Shown: piece after piece, positions 28,724-37,100 of the stretch
Layout: every line of letters begins with the position of its first letter
Position numbering within the stretch: the stretch's first letter is position 1
DNA from: a virus
Strand: one strand, 5' to 3'
DNA: 42,847 nt
Virus record (IMG/VR): IMGVR_UViG_3300035698_004247
Coordinates: 1-42,847 of that record
Made by a program: the position numbers and the translations under genes
Notes under the pieces: generated by a model
The model's database searches: none
What the model was told of the DNA's origin: nothing
What the model saw: the letters and a program-made list of their open reading frames with translations, nothing else

Positions 28724-31700
28724 ATGCCCCCTTCTGCCAATGATATTATCGTTCGAGTTATCCCAGATATTCAAGCATCTGGTGGGGCTCTTTCTTCACA
28801 ATTCAAAAAGATCGCTGCACCGATCCAAAAGGTTGTGGGCGATGCTTTGGCGAATGCCTTGGACTCATCCTTCTCCCCACGGGAACTGAATAAGATTCAA
28901 AAGCGTATGGCCAACATGCAGGTGGAAGCGGTCAAAGCTCGTGAGGTGGCTGACATCAAGGCGAAGGCTATTGAGAAACGGCTGCGGAAGAAGAACCTGG
29001 ATGAAGAACAGAAGAACAAACTCAGGAATGTCAAGCAGCAGGCAAATTTGGAGGCCAAGAGTCTAGAGGACAGGCTTAAAAAAGAGGCCACCCACGTTAC
29101 AGTGCAAGCCGCAAGGAGCAAGAAAGCTCTGGAAGCACTGGGTGGGAATCTGACCAAGCTTTCAGTAGCATCCGCAGAGAAGTTTGGAGACTCCTTGTCC
29201 GCAGCTTTCTCTGACATTACATCGGGAGAGCTTGGCAACATGACTTCTCTTCTCAAGAGAATGGGGGAGAAGACAGAGGAGGCGGGGTTAAGGCAGCAGG
29301 CTAAAGCAGGTACGGGTAAGGGTGGGGCAATGCAGTCCAAGATGGGCGAGTTCTTCACTAAAATGGGTCCCGCCATCATAGCCATTGCAGGCATTGCAGC
29401 GGGTCTTGCTGCCATTGTGAAGATCATCATTGATGCAGACTCTGCGGGCAAAGAGTTGAATCGGACTCTGCTTGAGGGGGGTGTGTCTGTCCTAGACATG
29501 AAAGCAGGTCTCGGAGAGGTGGGGGACCGGCTGAAGGAGATCCAGAATACCTTTGCTGGAAAGGATGCCTGGGACTTCAACCGTAAATGGGGGACAACCG
29601 CCAAAGACCACTATGCGGTTTTGACAGCCCTCTCGGATGCCGGTGTCACTTTTGAAGAGCTTACAAAGAATGTAGCGGACAACTCCAAGGCTCTTCAGGA
29701 TGCATCAGGGAAAGTACATACCTACGCCAAGCTGTTGGGCATGACCACCCAAGAAGTAGCTACGAGCATGGGTGAGTATATGGAGGAACTCGGCCTTTCC
29801 ATTGCAGGGATTTCTGAAAGGTTTAGCTCTCTGGCAATGGCAGCACAGCAGTCCGGTTTTAGCACCAAGCGTTTTGTAGGGATGGTGCTCCAAGCTACTT
29901 CCGGGATGTCCATGTACAATGTCCGGTTGGAAGAGACTGCGGCACTGTTGATTAAGCTCGGGGGCATTCTGGGAGAGAAGATGGGGGGTGACTTCCTTGG
30001 AGATCTCATGGGAGGCTTCAAGGGAGAGTCTACACAGGACTTGACCAAACGGGTCATGAACACTGGTCCGAATAGGGCTGAGGACATAGGCCGTGGAGCG
30101 TCTAAGAAGCATCTGGCGGACTTAGGCAGAAAGGTTGCAGGTCTGGATGACGATGCACAGGTTAGGATGCACCGCTATATGAAGGAAGCGGGTCTGAAAG
30201 AAGGTATTGAAGGCTTCAAAGATCCTGTGGCGTTGGGGAAAGCTTTGGCAAAGGTCCCCTTGGCTGTGAAGGATACCCTTGTGGCAAAGGTAGGTGCCTT
30301 GAGTGCAGGTATCGGCAGAGACCTCGCCACGGCTTGGGAAAAGTCCTTGGTACATAAGGGGACCCGTGGGGGCACTGTGGCCGCTGTGGGGGCTATGGCC
30401 GGTCCTGAGAAGCTTCTGATGCAGCTATACAGTGCTGCTAAGGTACTGAAGGGTAAGCGGCTGGATCAGATCAGCCCCGACGATCTTACGAAAATGATGG
30501 CTGCCGAAGGGGTCTCAATGTCCCGAGAGGAGCTAATGAAGTTCAGTAGGGTCGGGGGACAGTTTAGTGGCCAAGAGGCTGTCATTTCGGCTCACCAGAA
30601 AAAGATTCGGTCGGAAAAAGATCCCGCAGAACAAGCGAAGTTGATTAAGCAATACAACGAGGAGTTTGGCAAATCTTTCGGGGTCTATCTTGATAAGTCT
30701 GGTGATCGGTATCGGATGGTCACAACGCAAGACGGCAAGGAGATCCAGGCGAAGTTAGATGACGGTTATAATGCCTTGGTGCTGGCTTTGGGGGAGGAGT
30801 TCCTCAAGGCTGGTGACAAGGGGCTTACCGGGGATGAGAAGATTGCCCAAGAGGTTGCCTTCCAGACTACGGACCTCATGAAGTTCATGGAGCAGGGCCT
30901 TGAAGTGCTCTTGACGGAGATCCGCAATTGGACTGAGAAGATCTACTATGCCATGCCGTGGACGGATACGAAGCTAGAGGGAAAAGACAAAGTGGCACAG
31001 GAGGAGGCCGTTTTAGGGATCTCTGAAGAAATCAAAAGGCTGAGGGGTGCCCAGAGCGGTGATATGAAGGAGGCCGGAAAACTGCGTACACAGGCTCAAA
31101 GAACAGAAGATGAGGGGGAAAAGGCTACACTTTTGGCAGAGGCTAAAAGGCTTGAGGAACAGGCAAGACGACGTAGCCTGAGAGTCGAGAACCTACAGGA
31201 TCAAAAGGCTAAGATACTCACAGCAGATACCGTGGAGGATGTTGAAGCTAGGGGTGGTGCCGGGTCCGCAGGTACCTATAAACGGTTCGGGGCACTTTCC
31301 AGGCCCAACATTGAGAAGATGGGCAAACTCTTGTCCCAGGAGAAGGGTGTCCTTGGTGAGGAATACATTAAAGAGAGGGATGCTCACCGGGGCAAAACTT
31401 CTGAGGAATACTCTAGGCGAATAGCTGCAAAGAAGCGGGAAATTGCTGTGGAGGGGGAGCAGACCGGATATAGCCTTCCTGAACTTCGGGGTGAGTTGAG
31501 GGCTCTCCAGGAAGAGGCTAAAGCTGCAATGTTTGTTGCAGATGAGTTTGTCCAAAGTAAGTTCCTAGACCCCGAGTACCAGAAGGAAATCCTAGATTCT
31601 GCTAATAGGAAGTCAGAGAAGCGTGAGGATGCAAAGAAGCCTAGCGATATGCGAAAGGCTGCTGTTATTACCGAGGAGGTACGAGAAAGGGCAGCAAAGA

Positions 31701-32101
31701 CAAAGCTTGCACAGTTGTTGGAGGCAATGGGTATTGCTAACCCTGAGTCTACTTCATCTACCCTGAGATCCACAGGAAAAGGTCTTGGGATGCTTAGTAG
31801 AGCACAGGCCAAGGAACTCTTAGAGGATTACCCTGGTTTGATGACTCCCGCAGGACTTGCTGGGTTGAGGGAGAGAGCAGCAAATGACTTTGTCATGCAG
31901 GTTGGTCGTGGGGGTGTGAAGTTTGCCCAACGAGTGGACCCCAATGATGTGGGTGTTTTCTCGAAGCCCGGTGGGGCCTTGTCCAAGATGGGTGGTGGCG
32001 GCGGTGGTGGCGGTAGTGTTAACGTTTTCCACCTATACAATGATGGGCCGGGATCTTTGCAGACAATCATAAAAGCCCAAAAGGCGGGGATTTTGGATTA
32101 A
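28724..32101 (+). CDS. Tape measure protein
   Basis: 1125 aa; starts 3 bases after the previous stop with GAGGAG upstream. Long Lys/Glu/Ala coiled helices cover residues 50-150 and again about 760-1000; a hydrophobic stretch at about 207-240 (A-I-I-A-I-A-G-I-A-A-G-L-A-A-I-V) is typical of tape measures, which enter the host membrane after ejection. Near the C-terminus is a Gly run (seven or so) followed by V-N-V-F-H-L-Y-N-D-G. By the usual rule of ~0.15 nm per residue the tail would be about 170 nm long. No peptidase or transglycosylase motif was seen in it. Confidence 0.85.
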   Translation: MPPSANDIIVRVIPDIQASGGALSSQFKKIAAPIQKVVGDALANALDSSFSPRELNKIQKRMANMQVEAVKAREVADIKAKAIEKRLRKKNLDEEQKNKLRNVKQQANLEAKSLEDRLKKEATHVTVQAARSKKALEALGGNLTKLSVASAEKFGDSLSAAFSDITSGELGNMTSLLKRMGEKTEEAGLRQQAKAGTGKGGAMQSKMGEFFTKMGPAIIAIAGIAAGLAAIVKIIIDADSAGKELNRTLLEGGVSVLDMKAGLGEVGDRLKEIQNTFAGKDAWDFNRKWGTTAKDHYAVLTALSDAGVTFEELTKNVADNSKALQDASGKVHTYAKLLGMTTQEVATSMGEYMEELGLSIAGISERFSSLAMAAQQSGFSTKRFVGMVLQATSGMSMYNVRLEETAALLIKLGGILGEKMGGDFLGDLMGGFKGESTQDLTKRVMNTGPNRAEDIGRGASKKHLADLGRKVAGLDDDAQVRMHRYMKEAGLKEGIEGFKDPVALGKALAKVPLAVKDTLVAKVGALSAGIGRDLATAWEKSLVHKGTRGGTVAAVGAMAGPEKLLMQLYSAAKVLKGKRLDQISPDDLTKMMAAEGVSMSREELMKFSRVGGQFSGQEAVISAHQKKIRSEKDPAEQAKLIKQYNEEFGKSFGVYLDKSGDRYRMVTTQDGKEIQAKLDDGYNALVLALGEEFLKAGDKGLTGDEKIAQEVAFQTTDLMKFMEQGLEVLLTEIRNWTEKIYYAMPWTDTKLEGKDKVAQEEAVLGISEEIKRLRGAQSGDMKEAGKLRTQAQRTEDEGEKATLLAEAKRLEEQARRRSLRVENLQDQKAKILTADTVEDVEARGGAGSAGTYKRFGALSRPNIEKMGKLLSQEKGVLGEEYIKERDAHRGKTSEEYSRRIAAKKREIAVEGEQTGYSLPELRGELRALQEEAKAAMFVADEFVQSKFLDPEYQKEILDSANRKSEKREDAKKPSDMRKAAVITEEVRERAAKTKLAQLLEAMGIANPESTSSTLRSTGKGLGMLSRAQAKELLEDYPGLMTPAGLAGLRERAANDFVMQVGRGGVKFAQRVDPNDVGVFSKPGGALSKMGGGGGGGGSVNVFHLYNDGPGSLQTIIKAQKAGILD

Positions 32102-32104
32102 GTT

Positions 32105-32872
32105 ATGCCGAATTCTCTCCATAGTAGTGCATTGCCTGTCTTCAAGTCAGCCTTCCGATCACAGGATGACGAGTTTGATACGGATAAGGGAAAACGCCCT
32201 GTAGTCCTTGACGTGCTGGCACCTGATAGAGAGACCAGTATCCTCCCTGAGGGGTTGGCCATGGTTCTTCATGTTAATCCTAAGACAATGACCCTTAGTT
32301 ACACAAAGGTTGTTTCACGGATTCAGACCAAAGGTGGTTTTGTGGAGCAACATTGGGGGGAAGGTGTCACAAGCATCTCCTTCGCTTTAGCCACAGGTGG
32401 TTTCCAGAGGCTCTATACGGGGCTCTCCAATATCACAGGGGGTCCAGGTGCTTATCAGGCTAAGGGTACGAGGCGAGAGACCATCGCTTACGACAAGTAC
32501 CTTGATTTGTTGTCTTTGTTCCACAACAATGGCAGCGTCTATGACGTTTCAGGCACCCTTGTGTTCCAGGGAATTCTTAAGATTACATTTGATGGGGGTG
32601 TCTATTACGGCTGGTTCAATGATTTTGTGGTAACAGAGGCTGTAGAAAGCCCTTATCAGTTTCAGTTGACTACGAACTTTACGGTGGAGCACGAAGTTCA
32701 GAGGTTCCGCACACTGCCCTATGATAGAGGTTTGCTACCGGGTGCACCTAATATGCGGGATGTAGACCCGGGGGTCATTGTCCCAACGACGACACAGATT
32801 GCTTCCTTCGGTCAATTAGCAAGCTCAGGCACACGGCTTGCAGGTGTCCTTTCGGGTGAGGGGGTGCTCTGA
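32105..32872 (+). CDS. Baseplate/tail-end protein, paralogue A
   Basis: 255 aa; overlaps the next start by one base (TGATG). The core at about 55-200 has V-N-P-K-T-M-T-L-S-Y-T-K, then H-W-G-E-G-V-T-S-I-S-F, D-K-Y-L-D-L-L-S-L-F-H-N-N-G, and F-D-G-G-V-Y-Y-G-W-F. The same series of motifs appears in the following gene, so the two are duplicates. Proteins like this follow the tape measure in jumbo-type phages and probably cap the tube or start the baseplate. Confidence 0.7.
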   Translation: MPNSLHSSALPVFKSAFRSQDDEFDTDKGKRPVVLDVLAPDRETSILPEGLAMVLHVNPKTMTLSYTKVVSRIQTKGGFVEQHWGEGVTSISFALATGGFQRLYTGLSNITGGPGAYQAKGTRRETIAYDKYLDLLSLFHNNGSVYDVSGTLVFQGILKITFDGGVYYGWFNDFVVTEAVESPYQFQLTTNFTVEHEVQRFRTLPYDRGLLPGAPNMRDVDPGVIVPTTTQIASFGQLASSGTRLAGVLSGEGVL

Positions 32873-34191
32873 TGGTTCAGTTTACTAATATCCCTTCTCC
32901 GCCTTCTGCTATGGGGGGTGACTATGAGGACAGAAAGTTTGCCCAAGTTGGGCAGGCTGTTTCTAACCCACCCGTACCTGATGCTTACAAGGGATTGCGT
33001 ACTGGCCCTGAGATGGCCATTGATTTAGAGACGGCACATGCTTCTCCAATTTCAATGGCAAAGAGTCTTCTGAGGAACCTGTCTCCGTTCATGTTCCAAG
33101 TAGAGCCCCCCATAGTATTTGGGGAGGATGCTGCTTTCACAAGTAGCCCCAAGGGTTCCTTCAACCCTGACGTGTATGGAAGGGCTGCATCTACAGGGAT
33201 GTCGGCCTACCAAGCGGCTCGGGCAAAGGTGTCCCAATCAGGTATTGCAGGCATCAGTTATGAGGCAACAAGCTCACAACAGTACATCGTACAGAACTCT
33301 GTGAGTGCCACTTCACAAAAAGCGGCAGATGGTAGTTTGACAGATGCCGATGGGGGAGGGTCTTCAAAGCTAGGCCAACCTGCGATTGCAGATTTGTATA
33401 CAGCAACTGATATTGCCATGCAGTTGTCAGCGATCCTGAACACCCCTCCGTTGGTGTTACTCATTAACCCTAGCAACCTCTCGATCACGTACACGAAGAT
33501 CCAACAGTTTCAAGACAGGTCTCGCTCAGGATACATCTTCCACTCGTGGGGTGAGGATCAGCCCAAGTTGAGCATCACGGCTAAGTGTGGTGCTTTCATG
33601 TCCTCAGGGCGTGGGGTCCAGTTTGCTAGTAAGAGGGATTCTGCTGCATGGCAGAATCTGATGAGTGCCTTTCAGTTCTACAAGAACAATGGGTACATTT
33701 ACGACACAGTTGGGAAGTCCAATGCCCACCTTTTTGTGGGGGCTTTGTCTATCCATTTCGATGGATGGGTTTACTACGGACATATGGAGTCTTTCTCGTG
33801 GGGTTTTGAAGAGAGCCTTCAGCATGGTGGCATTGAGTTCTCCATGGAGTTTGTTGTGTCTGCCATGTTGGATACGGTGCAGCCCACCTATGCGGTTGCT
33901 CCAATGCGGGCACCTACGCCCAGCCTTAGTGACCCCCGGTACATGGGGATGGCTTCAAGGGATGGGGACAACAAACCTGGTGTCTATTCCGTGGACTTGT
34001 TCTCCAGTCGTCCCAACGTCTCTTTGCAGGGGCGTGTGGTTGTGGGAGCAAATGATACTGAACAGGATCTTCCAGGAGACCGTGTGACTGAAAGGCAGAC
34101 TAGTACAGAGGGTTTTCAGCCTACCGAGGAAGAAGATGACTTAGAAGTAGCCCAGGTGCCCGTTTCGGACGCACAGGCTTACGGGGTGTAA
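32872..34191 (+). CDS. Baseplate/tail-end protein, paralogue B
   Basis: 439 aa. The core at about 200-345 repeats the pattern of paralogue A: I-N-P-S-N-L-S-I-T-Y-T-K, H-S-W-G-E-D-Q-P-K-L-S-I, F-Q-F-Y-K-N-N-G, F-D-G-W-V-Y-Y-G. It differs by a ~180-residue N-terminal extension rich in Ser/Pro/Ala, and a C-terminal acidic tail (E-E-E-D-D-L-E). Paired A/B copies suggest rings with different symmetry partners at the tail tip. Confidence 0.7.
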   Translation: MVQFTNIPSPPSAMGGDYEDRKFAQVGQAVSNPPVPDAYKGLRTGPEMAIDLETAHASPISMAKSLLRNLSPFMFQVEPPIVFGEDAAFTSSPKGSFNPDVYGRAASTGMSAYQAARAKVSQSGIAGISYEATSSQQYIVQNSVSATSQKAADGSLTDADGGGSSKLGQPAIADLYTATDIAMQLSAILNTPPLVLLINPSNLSITYTKIQQFQDRSRSGYIFHSWGEDQPKLSITAKCGAFMSSGRGVQFASKRDSAAWQNLMSAFQFYKNNGYIYDTVGKSNAHLFVGALSIHFDGWVYYGHMESFSWGFEESLQHGGIEFSMEFVVSAMLDTVQPTYAVAPMRAPTPSLSDPRYMGMASRDGDNKPGVYSVDLFSSRPNVSLQGRVVVGANDTEQDLPGDRVTERQTSTEGFQPTEEEDDLEVAQVPVSDAQAYGV

Positions 34192-34192
34192 C

Positions 34193-37100
34193 ATGGGGAT
34201 CGAACATCGCCCATACGTTGGTAGCTGGAAGATGGAAGGCCGGGGGCTTGTGCAGCACACTCCGGATGCATTGGTTTATTTGAATGGAGACCTGTCATTG
34301 CCGGGTTGCCACAAGTGCAACGGTCGCATTGACATCCAGAAGTACGTGATTGAAGTGGCAGTTGATGCCGGGACGGAGCCTACTTCTGCAACGGGTAGCT
34401 TCACTCTTTCCGTGCCTTATAACGACAACCATTCCTTTGCTCGGGATGCACGTTCCATTCTGCGCCCTGGTTTGGAAGTCCAGATCTACGAAAGGGGCTT
34501 CTTTCCTGTCAAGGGTATGTACTCGAATTTAGGGGAGCCCCGGAACTTAGAAAGTGGTTTCATCACCACCAGTGGGCAATCAGGTGTCGCTCCTGCAAGT
34601 TCTTTCTCAACCCATTCGTCTTTGTATCCACCCTCTAGCCTTATTTCAGGTGGTACTCCAGATTCGGAAGATCTGGCCAATCTCATTATTGTAGGTGACA
34701 TGCTGACTGTTTTACAGGGTTATCTAGAACAACAAGGTTGGAAGGACACCACTTTAGAGATGTCCCAAAATGGAGGGTATACAGAAAAGCAAGGAAGCCA
34801 CACAGCAAACACAACCCATTTCGATGGCAAAGCAGTGGATTTTCAGGGGGTTTACACGAATGCGGCTGGTAGAAGGCGTAGGATTGATCCCAATGTTATT
34901 TGGGCTTCTATCAGGCGTCTCCGAAAAGAGAAGCTTTTACCAAAGGGTGGTATTGGGATGTACCTGAACCCTGGTCAGGAGCTTTCAGACAGCCCTGACT
35001 GGTCTGCTTCTGTTCACATGGATCATGGTGGCTCCCGAGAGTGGGTTAATGAGGGGGGTGAAGGGTCCACTAGAAAGTGGGAATGGATAAGGAAGCTTGA
35101 TGAAGAGATTACGGATAAACTGGTGGAACCGACTGGTAAACTTCCTTCAGAAATCCCGGCGCAAGAGAGCTTGGAGGCCACCCCAATGGAGGGGGACGAG
35201 AGCCCCGATAGAAGTGCTGCACCTGATTTGCAGGCCCCTCTCCTAGATGAGTTGGGCTTGCAAGGTCAAGGGATCGAGGATGTACTGGCATATCCCTATT
35301 ACCCCGTATTCCATGGGGTGGTGACAAGCGTGTCCGTGAGCCGTAGTGGCCCGACACAAACCATCACGGTGCAATGTGCCTCCATGCTGCATTTTTGGCA
35401 GTACCACCGCATCAGCACGAATGCTTCACTGTTTGGTGTTCGTCCACAGAATTCGAAGCTTAAAACGAGTCTTGTGGGCCACAACTTCACAGGGATGCAC
35501 CCTTATGAGATCATCTACACCCTGCACAATGACGTGGGGGGTGCTGCTGCGGGAGTTTCATGGGCTCTTGCGCAAAAGACAAACCAAGATGCTTCTGCAA
35601 TTTCCGGGAAATCTATGTTTTCCTTGAACATCCAGTACTGGGAGCAAAGGTTCCAGAATCGGCAGACAAAGCTCAGGCTCCACGGTGCTGATGGGCGTCT
35701 GTTCAGTGCAGCACAAGCAGAGTGGTTAGGTCAAGCATCAAGCGAAGAGTTGACTTCTTACATGAACCAGCGATTTGAACCTGTTGCGGAGACATCTAAG
35801 CATTTCATGGCACAGGCAGAGTTTGTGGGGATGCGGAGTCCTCAGATGGCCCGATCCCTCCTGTTCCTTCAACGGTCCCGTCCTGGTGGAGTAGGTAAAG
35901 ATGGGCCACGATTTGAGATGCGGATGGGGGAGATGCAGGCATTTGCATTGGACATTGGGAATATGGGTCAGGTGCAACTGTTTGAATCCACTTATCAGTC
36001 CAAACAGGACATTGCTAGCCAGGTCACAGAAATTACAGGGTTTGAGTTTTTCCAAGATGTTGATGGGGACTTTGTGTTCAAGCCTCCCATGTACAACCTA
36101 GATACGAGTGGCAGTCGGGTTTACCGCATTGAGGATATTGACATTATCTCAATCAGTTTCACTGAGAAAGAGCCCGAAGTCACATACATGACAGGAAAAG
36201 CGGGGGGTATCAAGAACACGTCAGGTACGGGCCTTGAAGGAGAGTGGGGCGTCCAGGGCCAGTACATAGACTACAGGCTTGTGGCACAGTATGGCTGGCG
36301 TCCTGGGGATTTTGAAGTGGCTTACTTCAATGATCCTAAGAGTCTGTTCTTTGCTTCGGTCAACCGCATGGACCTGATGAACATTGGGGTCAATTCAGCA
36401 CAGTTGACTATTCCGCTACGCCCTGAACTCCGTCCTGGGTATCCTGTCTTCATCCCATATCTGGATGCCTTCTACTACTGTAATTCCTTCTCCCACAGCT
36501 TCTCTGTGGGTGGGGATTGCACGACAGCATTGGAATTGACGGCAAAGAGGGCGAAGTTCTATGCCCCAGGAGATCCCTCCCGATCTGGGATTGAGGCAAT
36601 AGATCTGGCCAACACGTACCTTCCTGAAAGGCCCCTTGAGGTTCTTGGGAATGACGGGAGACCTCGTTTGTCAGGGTTCCCCAATGTTGTGATGGCTTTG
36701 GATCCCACACAGATTAACCCTTTGTTCTTTATTGTTGGTGAAGACATTGACAATATCACTAACGACTTCACCTTGCAGTCAGTTTTGAATATGGGTGTTA
36801 AGCTGGGGATCCTGTACACAGAAGATCCTTCTGATCCCGGGCCACGTTATTGGACTGTTGAGGACGAGGAGAGGGACAGGGAGTTCTATTTCGTTGGCCC
36901 TGAAGGTTACTCTGCGTCTGCGGAAGGTTCTACAAAGCCTTCAGGTGCAGTGGATTTGAAGAAGGCTGCGAAGGAGTATTCTGAGGATCGGCAAACCTTT
37001 TTGAAGGAGAGTTCTGATAAGATTGCACAGCAAACACGGTTGCAGAATGAGATTACTCAACTGAAAGCAGAGCTTCGGGATCTTGAGAGGGAGACTACAA

